NCBI GenBank assembly: GCA_963729695.1 | Contig: CAVSOT010000007.1 | Location: 1,054,001-1,118,000 of the forward strand | Direction of reading: 5' to 3' | DNA from: PALSA-693 sp963729695 | GTDB lineage: Bacteria; Actinomycetota; Acidimicrobiia; Acidimicrobiales; Palsa-688 | Length of the DNA: 64,000 nucleotides | Shown here: positions 9,021-18,900 of the stretch, in pieces | Position numbering within the stretch: position 1 is the first letter of the stretch | Layout of the letters: each line of letters opens with the position of its first letter | Notes under the pieces: model-generated | Databases searched by the model: none | Told to the model about the DNA's origin: nothing | The model's input: only the letters and a program-made list of their open reading frames with translations | Program-made: the position numbers and the translations under genes

Positions 9021-9455
9021 TCAGGTGGTGGAAGAGCTGGCCGAGGCAACCTCGGACAGGGCCTGCTCGATGAGGTCGTGGGGGATCCTGGCCCCTTCGA
9101 TAATGACCCCGTTGGCGTTGCGGATGGCCTGGGCCAACTCGGTCGCCCAGGTATCCTCCCAGACCAGCAGAGCAGCCGAAGAGTTCGGCTTCAGGCCCGC
9201 CCCCGCGTAGGCGATGTCGTCCTTGCTGAGCACACCCCCAGCCTCGCCGTCCAAGGCCGCGAAGGGGGCCAACTCATCGAGTTGATCGAACTCCAGCGTC
9301 GTCGCGGTCCCGTCTGCGCCTTTGTTGATGAAGACCAGGTCGATGATGCGGACGGTTTTGTTTTCGATCAGTCGGCCCAGGGCGGGGACGATCTCCCCCG
9401 TGAACCGGTTGCCGGGGAACTCGATGAGAATGTACTCAGCCGGGCCGATGGTCAC
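9021..9455 (-). CDS. DUF6325 family protein
   Basis: GTG 9455 with GGAGGTGCCGAG just upstream gives a 144-residue protein (VTIGPAEYILIEFPGNRFTG...). The frame upstream to 9641 lacks family similarity and is excluded. The fold pattern is EYxxIEFPGxxFTGEIVPALGRL, a central acidic region, LKPNSSAALLVWEDTWA and a C-terminal helix. Members lack an assigned biochemical role; the sequence suggests a soluble alpha/beta protein. It forms an operon with the downstream SHOCT gene. A paralogue lies at 34165-34617 with the same segments in order. Confidence 0.8.
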   Translation of the reverse strand: MTIGPAEYILIEFPGNRFTGEIVPALGRLIENKTVRIIDLVFINKGADGTATTLEFDQLDELAPFAALDGEAGGVLSKDDIAYAGAGLKPNSSAALLVWEDTWATELAQAIRNANGVIIEGARIPHDLIEQALSEVASASSSTT

Positions 9456-9591
9456 CTCGGCACCTCCTCGGGGTTCGTTTTGGGGAAAATCCGCCGTTGT
9501 CTGCTTCGTCACAGTAGCAAGGCGTGAGATTTTGTTTCGCCAGTCGCCGTCGAACGATGCTTCGGGTGCCTCTGGCAGTGAAAAAAAAACC

Positions 9592-9786
9592 TTAGAGGAT
9601 TGCGCCTCCCAGACGAGCTTGGTCACTGCTTGCTGAGCCACACCTCGGCCTCGTCCGTGAGTGGGCCTGGCTAGTCGGGGGGCCGTTCGCCGACATCTGG
9701 TTGCCCCTCGCCCGGAGGCAGGCGTCGATCATCGCGATCAGGGTGACCAACTCCAGAATGCCCACCATAATCAGCAGCACCAGCAC
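9592..9786 (-). CDS. Possible small membrane protein
   Basis: GTG 9786 opens MLVLLIMVGILELVTLIAMI followed by DACLRARGNQ, a typical N-terminal membrane anchor. The remaining residues are Ser/Arg-rich and may be out of frame; the genuine protein could stop earlier if an indel is present. It lies between the DUF6325 gene and the divergent potassium channel. No family is assigned. Confidence 0.35.
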   Translation of the reverse strand: MLVLLIMVGILELVTLIAMIDACLRARGNQMSANGPPTSQAHSRTRPRCGSASSDQARLGGAIL

Positions 9787-9840
9787 GGACGCGCCAGGTT
9801 ATCCGGTTCCACCTCGATCTGGAGTGGAACCCTGTAGGGC

Positions 9841-10602
9841 ATGAACACGACTCCCGGATCAGTGGACAAGGAGCCCCAGGCGGATCCTGACGACCCCAGT
9901 GGTCGGCTCGGCGCCTATATGGCCAAGACCCAAACCGCCCTCGACGTCGTCGCGCTCCTGACCTTGTGGCTGGTGATCGTTCCTCCCGGTGACTTCGGGA
10001 CGACCCACGACGCCTACAACATCGCTCTGACCGCCCGGCTGGCCCTGTCGGGCCTCTACGGAATCGACATGACGATTCGAGCCGTGCTGGCCAGACGACA
10101 CTTCCGTTACTTGTGGACCCACCCCCTGGGTCTCCTCGCCGTGGCGTACCCACCCGTACGCCTGGTCTTCAGCCTGCGACTGGTCAGATCCCTCTTCCGA
10201 CGAGGTCACCTCGAACGCTTCCTGATCGCTGCGTCCGCCCTGGTACTCAACGGCGCCATCATTGTGTGGCTCTGCGAGCGCCACGCCACCGGCAGCAACA
10301 TTCACACTCTGGGTGAATCGGTGTGGTGGTCGGTGGTCACCGTCACCACGGTCGGCTACGGCGACTTCTATCCCGTCACCACCGGCGGCCGAGTGGCGGC
10401 TGCGTTCATCATGGCCATCGGGATCTTGACCCTGGCCGTCGTCACCGCCCAGGTGTCCTCAACCTTCATCGAGCAAGCCACCCGCAGGCGAGCCAGTATG
10501 GCCAGGGCAGAACCCGGCGGGGAGGTGACGCTAGCTGACCTGGCTGGGCGCCTGGCTCGAATCGAGGAGCTTCTTGTCGCCCGCTCAAGCGAATCGGAGT
10601 GA
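9841..10602 (+). CDS. Voltage-gated-type potassium channel protein
   Basis: The 253-residue protein carries the K+ selectivity filter TVGYGD at residues 170-175, preceded by a pore helix (ESVWWSVVTVTT) and followed by a pore-lining helix (AAAFIMAIGILTLAVVTAQV). Upstream helices (ALDVVALLTLWLVIV; ALTARLALSGLYGIDM; LGLLAVAYPPVRLVFSLRLV with regular Arg spacing like an S4 segment; FLIAASALVLNGAIIVWLC) give the six-helix layout of prokaryotic Kv channels. A C-terminal coiled segment (LADLAGRLARIEELL) may tetramerise. The role is K+ flux across the cytoplasmic membrane. The protein is complete and starts at ATG 9841. Confidence 0.9.
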   Translation: MNTTPGSVDKEPQADPDDPSGRLGAYMAKTQTALDVVALLTLWLVIVPPGDFGTTHDAYNIALTARLALSGLYGIDMTIRAVLARRHFRYLWTHPLGLLAVAYPPVRLVFSLRLVRSLFRRGHLERFLIAASALVLNGAIIVWLCERHATGSNIHTLGESVWWSVVTVTTVGYGDFYPVTTGGRVAAAFIMAIGILTLAVVTAQVSSTFIEQATRRRASMARAEPGGEVTLADLAGRLARIEELLVARSSESE

Positions 10603-11129
10603 CGTCCCGTTGGAGATCCTCGCAGGCTCGCCGGGCGCTTCGGGCTACTGCTGGCGGAGACCGTCGATGACTTCTTCATGAACCTGGAGCCGTTCCTCGT
10701 GGAGGTAGCTCCCACCGTCATCCTCTGTCTGACGATGACGAGGTTGTGGTAGCTGCGCGGTCGCCAGCATTTTCGTTGAAACACCTCGGCGGACGCCCGC
10801 CCGCTCGAGAGCAGGAACTCAACCCTGCAGGCTGCCCTGGGCGCCTCGCTTGCGGTTGTCGCAATCGCCCGCCACGAGCGCAAGCACCTCGCCGAGCAAG
10901 TCAAGGCGCGAGCGACTCCGGGGCCGCGGCGGTCGGTTCGCCCGCGGGCAACATTGTCCCCCTCAACTAGGCCAGTTCGGCAGAAAGATGACGGGCCAGG
11001 CAAAGATTGGAGGCCACGCACAGCGACGAAAGCGACACCCACTAACGGCACTCCGAACTAGGGCAAGCCCAGTCGGCCACAGTGGCGGCTGCTGAAGACA
11101 AAGAAATGTTCTGGCGCCCTATCGCCTTG
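10603..11129. other. Intergenic, fragmentary coding-like stretches
   Basis: A plus-strand stretch ending near 10752 (LLLAETVDDFFMNLEPFLVE...) and another around 10820-10960 (TLQAALGASLAVVAIARHER...) look protein-like but lie in different frames without starts. They may be remnants of one small membrane protein gene broken by indels. Nothing else recognised. Confidence 0.35.
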
Positions 11130-12266
11130 TCATCGGGTGGTCTGCTCGATCTCCGGGTCGGTGGCGCCGTTCGTGGTGTTGGCGGCCGTGTTGGCTGCTC
11201 CGCGTATGGCGCTGAGGATCGCTGCGGCCTGCGCGCCCAACTCGGCCACGACGTGGTTGTAGCCGGAGGCGCCGTCGAGGATGGTGACATTGGCGTTGGC
11301 GAGCCCTGCGGCCAGGTTCTGGCTGATCTGGGGCAACATCGAGATCAGCTGCTGGTCAAGCGCCACCCGTCCGTTCGCGTCGGCCGCCTCTGCTGCGAAG
11401 GTGGTGGAATCGGCGGTCGCCCTGGCGATGGTGCGGATCCGCTCTGCCTCCGCTTCGGCCGGCGCTGCCACTTCGGCGACCAGCTGCTGTCTCCGAAGCT
11501 CGGCGTTCTTCTCCGCCACCTTCGCCTGCTCGGCGAGGACCTCCTGTTGTGCCTGAGCTGCGGCCAGCGGGCCGGCCTGGGCGGACTTCGCCTGCGCTTG
11601 ATCGATCTCCGCTTTGTACTGTGCCTGCGCGATGGAGGTCCGGCGGAGGTAGTCGGCCTGGTTGCGCTCGCTCTCCTGATGCGCCTCCGCGGCCGCCTGG
11701 TCTGCCTGCGCTTGCGCAATCGACGCGGTGCGGTTGACCGCGGCGACGTGCGGCTGGGACAGCGCCTTGATGTACCCGGAGCCCTGATCGTCGATGCTCT
11801 CTATCTGGAGCGAGTCGACTACTAAGCCCAGCTTGGCCATCTCCGGCTTCGATGCGTCGAGGATCTCCTCGGCCAGCTTCTGCCGTTCCCGAATGAGATC
11901 CTCGACGGTCATCGAGCCCACAATCGAGCGCAGATGGCCGGCGAATATCCGGCCGGTGAGACGGGGCATCTGGTCCTCGTCGGCCAGGAAGCGGCGGGCC
12001 GCGTTGACGATCGAGGCACTGTCGTCGCCCACCTTGAACGCGATCACTGCCTTCACCATCAAAGTGATCCCCTGCTGAGTCACACACGGTTCCTGGACCT
12101 CGGCCTCCTGCATCGACAGGGAGAGGAACGACACCTTGGAACGGAGCGGATTGACGAACTTCCCGTGTCCGGTCACGATGCGAAACGGGGTGCCGTCGTC
12201 GCCGCGCGCTTTGGCACCGCTGACGATCATGGCTTCATCTGGATCGGGAATGCGGTATCCGAACAT
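11130..12266 (-). CDS. Flotillin-like SPFH-domain protein
   Basis: The 378-residue protein starts at ATG 12266 (MFGYRIPDPDEAMIVSGAKA). Residues 1-170 form an SPFH/band-7 domain (VTGHGKFVNPLRSKVSFLSL, later VEDLIRERQKLAEEI). Residues 180-300 are a long Ala/Gln/Glu coiled coil (repeated AQAQA-type heptads), and the C-terminal 70 residues resemble the flotillin tail (ISMLPQISQNLAAGLANANV). Flotillins scaffold membrane microdomains at the inner face of the membrane. The NfeD-like gene ends 47 nt upstream, the pairing typical of NfeD-flotillin operons. No transmembrane helix is obvious, so anchoring is probably by the N-terminal hydrophobic hairpin. Confidence 0.9.
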   Translation of the reverse strand: MFGYRIPDPDEAMIVSGAKARGDDGTPFRIVTGHGKFVNPLRSKVSFLSLSMQEAEVQEPCVTQQGITLMVKAVIAFKVGDDSASIVNAARRFLADEDQMPRLTGRIFAGHLRSIVGSMTVEDLIRERQKLAEEILDASKPEMAKLGLVVDSLQIESIDDQGSGYIKALSQPHVAAVNRTASIAQAQADQAAAEAHQESERNQADYLRRTSIAQAQYKAEIDQAQAKSAQAGPLAAAQAQQEVLAEQAKVAEKNAELRRQQLVAEVAAPAEAEAERIRTIARATADSTTFAAEAADANGRVALDQQLISMLPQISQNLAAGLANANVTILDGASGYNHVVAELGAQAAAILSAIRGAANTAANTTNGATDPEIEQTTR

Positions 12267-12313
12267 GGTTTACTCCTTCTGTCCGGCGTTGTTCGCCGGC
12301 CTCGTCAATCTTG

Positions 12314-12547
12314 TCAGAGAGATTGGGGTAGGAGGCCCGCTTCCGGAAAAGGAATGACGTCGACGGCGCGGTCGCCACGACTCCGGTATACGAGGACGGT
12401 CTCATTCCGTTGGATCTCCTCCTCGGCGTAGGCGATGAAACTCTCCGTGCCGCCACGCATCGCCACCCTTACCTCGCCGGGCCGGTCGCCGCCGCGAATC
12501 CGCGTCGTCACCGTCCCCGACCTGCCCGTCACCTCCTCATCACTCAT
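12314..12547 (-). CDS. NfeD-like OB-fold small protein
   Basis: ATG 12547 is preferred because GGAGG (12557-12561) lies 9 nt upstream; the ATG at 12553 would be only 3 nt away. The 77-residue product (MSDEEVTGRSGTVTTRIRGG) has a beta-rich pattern with GRSGTVTTRIR, PGEVRV and VLVYRSRGDRAVDVIP, resembling the C-terminal soluble OB domain of NfeD proteins, without the membrane part. Directly upstream of the flotillin gene on the same strand, it probably works with it as NfeD domains do. Confidence 0.7.
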   Translation of the reverse strand: MSDEEVTGRSGTVTTRIRGGDRPGEVRVAMRGGTESFIAYAEEEIQRNETVLVYRSRGDRAVDVIPFPEAGLLPQSL

Positions 12548-12837
12548 ACTCATCGACCTCCATGGTGCCCGATGCCGGACAGCATCGACTCGCGCCCGGT
12601 GCCAATCCACGTCCTGCGGATAGCGCCGCTCCCACAGCACCCCTGCGGCTGGCGGTGTGACGGGCGAGTCTCAGGTTGCGTCGGGAGGGTGCGGGCGGTC
12701 TTCGTGCTCTGGAAACTGGCTCGGGCAAGATCACGGCGTTTGGTGTCGCCGACATCGTTGGTAGTGGCGACCGCCCTTGGGGTCGACGTCGGGGTAGCAT
12801 TGCTCCAGGTGTTTTGTTCTTTAGAAGAGGGCTTCTG

Positions 12838-13155
12838 ATGGCTTATACGACGCTTCCATCTGCGGCACCGTTTGAGATCCCCGAATGCTTTGATGGTGAG
12901 CCGTTCTCGGATGCTGAGCTGACGGCCCTGGCGTTGGCTGCCGATCCTGACCAGCCGCTAGACCCAGGAGCGGTGCCCCTCGACCTCCAGCCCGTCGCGT
13001 TCGCCGGTGCCCTGCCGGCCTGGTACATGCCGCCGGCCACAGCCAGAGCGTCCACACCCTGGCGGACGCCGGTCGTATTGGCGATCGTCGCGGCATTCCT
13101 GCTCATCGACGCCTTTGGGCTGTGCATCACCTACGGACAGTTGATCGCCGCCTAG
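12838..13155 (+). CDS. Hypothetical protein with C-terminal membrane helix
   Basis: ATG 12838 follows an AGAAGAGG-type ribosome site. The 105-residue protein is acidic and Pro/Ala/Leu-rich (MAYTTLPSAAPFEIPECFDG...) with one C-terminal membrane helix (PVVLAIVAAFLLIDAFGLCI) and an eight-residue tail, so a tail-anchored protein with a cytoplasmic N-terminus is likely. Family unknown; the longer frame to 12676 has no support. Confidence 0.6.
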   Translation: MAYTTLPSAAPFEIPECFDGEPFSDAELTALALAADPDQPLDPGAVPLDLQPVAFAGALPAWYMPPATARASTPWRTPVVLAIVAAFLLIDAFGLCITYGQLIAA

Positions 13156-13560
13156 TCGGTCAGATACTGGCCGTTAACCTCCCGCCCGTAGGCGCCGTAG
13201 GACCCGGGTCACCGCCTACGACCGGCAGTGCGGACTCCCGGTCGGGTGGGAGTAACCCTACGTAGGGAGGCGGTTCCCAACGGGTGGAGCACAGGCGCCT
13301 CGTCAGCCCCTTCGGTGGTGTCAAGGGAAGCGGATTGGCCGGGGTTCGGCGCCGAGGACTCGCACCGTACCGGGCGATCCAGTCGATCTACCTCGGCGTC
13401 TGACACTCCAGCCAGCTGCCCGCCGGATCGTCCCGGCCGACGCTCGAAGCTGCAAGGAGATGCTGTCGGCGCCAAGGCACGGATCTTGAACTAGCCCAGG
13501 TGAACTTGAGGCGTCAGTCGATCGAAGCCCGGTGGTGGCCAACAAGACCCCACCGGCGAG
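13156..13560. other. Intergenic, nothing recognised
   Basis: About 400 bases. Open frames on both strands are Arg/Pro-rich; no RNA gene or repeat seen. Confidence 0.4.
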
Positions 13561-13829
13561 ATGAGCCGGGAAACCTACGTCGGTTACGAGGAAGAGCAGC
13601 ACATCGTGAACCCCACCCTGACCAAGAACGCCCTCGCGGTGTACCAACTCCCGTCGTCGGTCCCCCTCGGCGGGCTGGCGCGGTCGGGGGGTCTACGCCC
13701 ACCACGACTATCCAGGTCGCCGGGGTGCCCAAGCTGTACACCTTGTTCCAGGCCTCGTCGCCAGCCACGGGCGACCTGTCGCTCTCTGTCCCTCCTGGCC
13801 TTCAAGCCTACGACTTCACTTTCGGGTAG
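13561..13829 (+). pseudogene. Possible frameshifted fragment of a secreted beta-rich protein
   Basis: The reading from ATG 13561 (MSRETYVGYEEEQHIVNPTL...) loses protein character after about 40 residues, while another frame continues TTTIQVAGVPKLYTLFQASS and ends LQAYDFTFG at 13829. Joined by one frameshift near 13690, this gives a short beta-rich protein of about 88 residues. No family recognised; it may be a remnant. Confidence 0.3.
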
Positions 13830-13978
13830 GCGCCGGCGCCACCGACGGCACTGGTGACGACCCCGGGTGTTCGCCGACGGTGCCGACCGAGCGACGGCCG
13901 CCATCCGGCTGCTCAAGTCGCTCCGAGCTCCTTCCGTCAATCAGCCTGCAGAAATGAGCCTCCGGGGCGGAAAACTCC

Positions 13979-14227
13979 TCAGATATCAGCCTGCCGGTGT
14001 CGGACACGAGCCGCCCACGCCAGCAGCACTACGCCGACGATGACCACTGCCGCACCGAGCACGGCGAACTGTCCGTGACCCGACATGCCCGAGCCGTTCA
14101 TGGCGCCCGAGCCTTGCGCGATCCAGACCGCACCCAGAGCGCAAAGGACGACGCCAGCTATCCCACGAATCCACAACGTCCTCTCCGATCTGATCCAGCA
14201 ACTCAAGCCCGGGATATTTTCCGTCAC
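13979..14227 (-). CDS. Small two-helix membrane protein
   Basis: The 82-residue frame has two hydrophobic helices (RGIAGVVLCALGAVWIAQGS and FAVLGAAVVIVGVVLLAWAA) linked by a Gly/Ser/Met loop with a His, ending RVRHRQADI. ATG 14227 is a possible start; a TTG at the LWIRGIAG segment, with GGAGAGG close upstream, is an alternative. Such two-helix proteins of unknown function are common in Actinobacteria. Confidence 0.55.
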   Translation of the reverse strand: MTENIPGLSCWIRSERTLWIRGIAGVVLCALGAVWIAQGSGAMNGSGMSGHGQFAVLGAAVVIVGVVLLAWAARVRHRQADI

Positions 14228-14308
14228 TTTGAATACGGATTTCTAGGCCCAACAGATTGCCCGTCAACCTGAGAGGCCGCGGCGCCTTCGGGGCGGGATG
14301 CCGAGTCG

Positions 14309-14899
14309 ATGCGGCCACAAGGCCTCCTCGGGATCCACTTGAACACCCAATACGCATTTCCCGCGGAGATACCCGACGTGCTATCGCCCGAAGAGCGTTA
14401 CGCCGTCGACGGCCTGGCCCTCTACAACGGCGATCTCGGCGGGTCGAGTCACCTCCAGGGCACGAAGCCGGAAACCGTCGGATTTGCTCTGGCGGACTCC
14501 CCAACTGGTCAGGCGGCCTGGATCTACGAAAAGTTTCAATCCAAGACGGACAATCGGGGGCTTGCCGAAGACGCTCTCAGCATCGATGACATGCTGGACG
14601 CGATCTCGCTCTACTGGTACACCAACAGCGCCGCCTCGTCCGCCCGAATCTACTGGGAGAACAGGTCGGCCAGTTTCGCCGGCCCGAAGCTAACGCTGCC
14701 GGTCGCCGTGACGGTATTCCCTGGCGACATCCCACGCCTGCCACGAAGCTGGATCGAAGACACCTACACCAACTTGATTCACTACGGCGAGGCCGATCGA
14801 GGCGGACACTTCGCAGCTCTCGAGCAGCCCGAGGTCTTGATCAGCGAAATCCGCGCCGGGTTGAGGGGACTCCGCCGATTGGACTACGGCCCGCCTTGA
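14309..14899 (+). pseudogene. Epoxide hydrolase (alpha/beta hydrolase), C-terminal half only
   Basis: The sequence starts inside the protein (LLGIHLNTQ) and has the cap-domain and C-terminal features of epoxide hydrolases: GTKPETVGFALADSPTGQAA, YWYTNSAASSARIY with the lid Tyr, VAVTVFPGDIPRLPRSW and the catalytic His in ADRGGHFAALEQPE. The upstream half with the HGWPG oxyanion motif and nucleophilic Asp is missing, and the preceding bases are unrelated. Full-length relatives are about 380-400 residues. It cannot be active as read. Its 3' end faces an F420-type reductase fragment. Confidence 0.7.
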
Positions 14900-14999
14900 A
14901 GTGGTGACAGGGGAGCCATGCGGAACGGCCTGGAAGGCGACTGCGTCCTCACGGGCCGGCAGCGCGAGAAGCCACGCCTAGCTCCCCTGATGATGGTTA

Positions 15000-15230
15000 T
15001 CAGGCGAGGCTGACGCCGAGGGTGAAGTCATAGTTCGCCACGCCGTTGCGTGCGAGGCCCACGACCAGCAGGGCCGCCCCCTCCAGCCCGCGCGCCATCC
15101 CCAGGCCACCGACATCCAGCGGACTCAGCCCGAGGCTCTCGATGAACGCTGAGACGCTCGCCTTGGCCTGCGCGTCGTCGCCGGCGAAGGGCGCGTCGAG
15201 CTGGCTGCGAATTTGACCCGTCCGGCCACG
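15000..15230 (-). pseudogene. NADPH-dependent F420 reductase-like protein, C-terminal fragment
   Basis: Read on the minus strand, 15215 to the TGA at 15000 gives SQLDAPFAGDDAQAKASVSA, IESLGLSPLDVGGLGMARGL and a closing VANYDFTLGVSLA. This is the C-terminal dimerisation part of NAD(P)-binding F420-type reductases (pfam F420_oxidored relatives, about 210 residues). The Rossmann N-terminus is gone; upstream sequence in this frame is unrelated. It lies tail-to-tail with the epoxide hydrolase fragment. Confidence 0.65.
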
Positions 15231-15952
15231 GTGAGGTCATCTCGTAGTGGGGCGCCATGAGCGGGTATGCCTCCGGAAGACGTGGCCGGCTCGGAGAAAC
15301 GTTCGTCGTCCGCCCCCCACACACCGCAGAAACGGGGTTCGCATTGGGCGTGCTAATGAAATTCTGGTCGAACGATGGCCGCCGCCCGACCACCCAGGTA
15401 GGGAAGAACGTCCCTATTTGGGTAGGATAGCGACTCTGGACGCAGAAAACGGGGTCCGCTAAGATTGCAAAAGGTACCTGTCGCCCTGGACCTTGGCGAC
15501 CGTCACGATTCGTGAGGTTATTGAGGATGTCGAGCGACCGCCTATCCTCGCGGGAGGCCCGGGGGCCCCTCCTCGCCGCGAGGCGAATTTGTCAGCGGAG
15601 CAGGCGGCCTGCGCCATGCGGGACCTGGACCGTCTGATGCGGATGGTCTCCAGCCATGGAGAGGCCATAGACGACCCGGCTCAGCTTGCTATAGGAGATT
15701 TCACGTTCTATGCTACGAGAGGCGGAGCGGGGTTTGGACGCGGAAAACTCGGCGACCCTGGGGGCGATTCAGGCGGTCGAGCCGTGGTCCCCGACAACAA
15801 AACAATCACGAATTTCGCGGGCCCGCAGGTTCGGCGGCGGACGTCGACGGGCGCCTGTATCGATATTCACAACGGATGCTTGCCCACCTCCTTTGCATTG
15901 AGCCCAGGCTCTGGGACGGGTCAGAGCTTCGCACGAAGGAAGGGATAGGCGG
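15231..15952. other. Intergenic with a hairpin and a doubtful ORF
   Basis: A TAGGGA-AGAACG-TCCCTA hairpin followed by TTT at 15399-15419 could be a weak terminator. A plus-strand frame 15493-15948 (TTG start, MATVTIREVIEDVERPPILA) looks protein-like for about 70 residues and then degenerates; I do not call it. The giant surface gene follows with GGGATAGGCGG before its ATG. Confidence 0.35.
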
Positions 15953-18900
15953 ATGAACCCTCGGTTTCGCGACCTGCCGGCTGATGATCGCCCCTCTGGC
16001 GAGGAAGACCGGGCCCGACGACAACGACTGCACGGTCGGCTGCTCACCTCGCTTGTCGCCGCTCTCAGGCTGACGCTGTTCCTACCGTTCATCAACCGCG
16101 TGGTCCCGGCGGGCGCGGCCACCCCGGCCGCAAAGCGCACCCGAGCTAGCCGCCATCCCCGCCCACAGCCATTCCGCCTGTCCTTCGCCCTGAAGGCCAT
16201 GGCCGCCGGTATCTTCCTGACCGTCGGCACCTTCAGCACCACGGCGGCGGCCACCACCTCGACCTCCTCGACCTCCTCGACCTCCTCGACCTCCTCGATC
16301 TCCTCGACCACCTCGACGACGGGCACCACCTCGACCACGTCGACGACGAGCACCACCTCGACCACCTCGACGACGGGCACCACCTCGACCACCTCGACGA
16401 CGAGCCCGTCCCAGCCGAAGACCGCTGGCCCCACGCAAGAGGCCGCACCCCTTGCCGCTGATCCCACCATCAACGTGCACGCTGGGGGGGTCCGCGTCGG
16501 CAACACGACGACGGTCGGTGCTCTCCCCGCTGGGGCGGACTTTGTGGCCACCTCAGTGAATGGTGCGCCCAGCCAAGTCTCGTGCACGACGACGATCACA
16601 GGGACCTGCACCATCGACAATCTGCCGGTCGGCCGACAGTGGGATGTGACGGAAACCAGCCCGCCGCCCGGCTACTACCTGAACCCCCAGCTCGACTCGG
16701 GGACCAGCTCGGCCGTCAGCAACTTCCCGTATACCTTCCGCACGGCAACGTTGAACGGCACCACGACCGTCGACGTGCCCGGTGCCGTGCCGACTAACAC
16801 GTACACGTCCAACGGCCAGACATTCAGCGGTCTCCTGGCGACATCGCTCAACGACCCACCAGGGCTCGCGAAATGCGGCTTGAACATCGCCCTCGTACTC
16901 GACCAGTCGGGCTCGATGGCGTTGAGCGGGAAGCAGGCCACGTTGGTCGCTGCCGCCAACGACACGATCACGGCCCTGACCGGGACTCCCTCCACGGTGG
17001 CGATCTACACCTTCAATCAGACCACCGGGGTCAGCATTGCCAAGACGTCCACCATCAACGCCGCTAGCGCGGCGCCGCTTCACAACTTCATCAACACTCT
17101 GCCGACCCCCGCGGCCGGCACCAACTGGGACCAAGGGCTGGCCCAGGTCCCGAGCGGGTTCGACGAGGTCATCTTCCTGACCGACGGGGCCCCCACTGGA
17201 TCGAGAATCCGCACCAACAACTTCGCGCAAAGCCTCTTTACCGATACCGAGCAGGGGATCTTCTCCGCCAACGGCATCAAGGCCGCGGGGACGAGGATCG
17301 TGGGCGTCGGCATTGGGCTAAACGGGGGGGAGGACAACCTGAGGGCCGTCTCCGGACCCACAGTGAATCAGGACTACTTTCTCGGTTCGAACACTGGCTT
17401 CGGGGACATCCTCAAGCAGCTGGCTACCGGCTCCTGTAACAACCAGCTCACGATCACCAAGCAGATCCAGGGCCCCACCGGCGCCCTGATCAGCCCGACC
17501 CCGGCTGACGCCAACGGGTGGACGTTCGCAAACACTATTTCGGCCGGCAGCACGATCGCCTCGCCGGCGACTTCCGGTGTGGTCAACGGCGCCAATGGTG
17601 TCGGGTCAGCCGCGGTGACCATTCCGGCCGGTGCGACTCCCACGGTCACCGTCACGGAGACACTGAAGGCCGGATACACCTTCGTCAGCGCCCAATGCTC
17701 CGTCGGGGGTGCTGCCGTTACGACCAGCGTGACCGGCACCACCGCGACGTTCACAGGCGCAGCCGCGCAGGCTATGGCGTGCACGTTCACCAACAAACGA
17801 CCGGGGCTGACGATCGCGACCGGGCCCTCAGCGGGCGGGCCGGTCGGCACGTCCGTCCATGACACGGCGACCCTGACCGGCGGGGTCACCCCCACCGGCA
17901 ACGTCACTTTCCAGCTGTTCGCGCCTGGCGACTCGACCTGCATCGCGCCGCCGGTCTTCGTCTCCACCAATCCGCTGAGCGGGAGCCCGCTCGGTGCCAC
18001 CTCGGGCTCCTTCCCGACCGCGGCGGTGGGCACCTACCACTGGGTGGCCACCTACAACGGCGACGCCGATAACGCGGCGGTCAGCTCGGGCTGCGCGGCC
18101 GAGCCGGTGACCATTACCCAGGCGACTCCGGCCATCGCGACCACGGCCTCGGCGGGCGGGCCGATCGGCACGTCTGTCAGCGACACGGCGTCGGTGAGCG
18201 GTGGCTTCAGCCCGACCGGCACGGTGACCTTCAAGCTGTTCGCGCCGGCGGACACCACCTGTGCTGGGCCGCCGGTGTTCACCTCCCCACCCAGTTCGCT
18301 TAGCGGGGGGAGCGCCAGCTCTGGCAACTTCACGCCCACCGCGGTGGGCACCTACCGTTGGGTGGCCACCTACAACGGCGACGCCAACAACACCACGGTC
18401 AGCTCGGGCTGCGCGGCCGAGCCGGTGACCATTACCCAGGCGACTCCGGCCATCGCGACCACGGCGTCGGCGGGCGGGCCGATCGGCACGTCTGTCAGCG
18501 ACACGGCGTCGGTGAGCGGTGGCTTCAGCCCGACCGGCACGGTGACCTTCAAGCTGTTCGCGCCGGCGGACACCACCTGTGCTGGGCCGCCGGTGTTCAC
18601 CTCCCCACCCAGTTCGCTTAGCGGGGGGAGCGCCAGCTCTGGCAACTTCACGCCCACCGCGGTGGGCACCTACCGTTGGGTGGCCACCTACAACGGCGAC
18701 GCCAACAACACCACGGTCAGCTCGGGCTGCGCGGCCGAGCCGGTGACCATTACCCAGGCGACTCCGGCCATCGCGACCACGGCGTCGGCGGGCGGGCCGA
18801 TCGGCACGTCTGTCAGCGACACGGCGTCGGTGAGCGGTGGCTTCAGCCCGACCGGCACGGTGACCTTCCAGCTGTTCGCGCCGGCGGACACCACCTGTGC

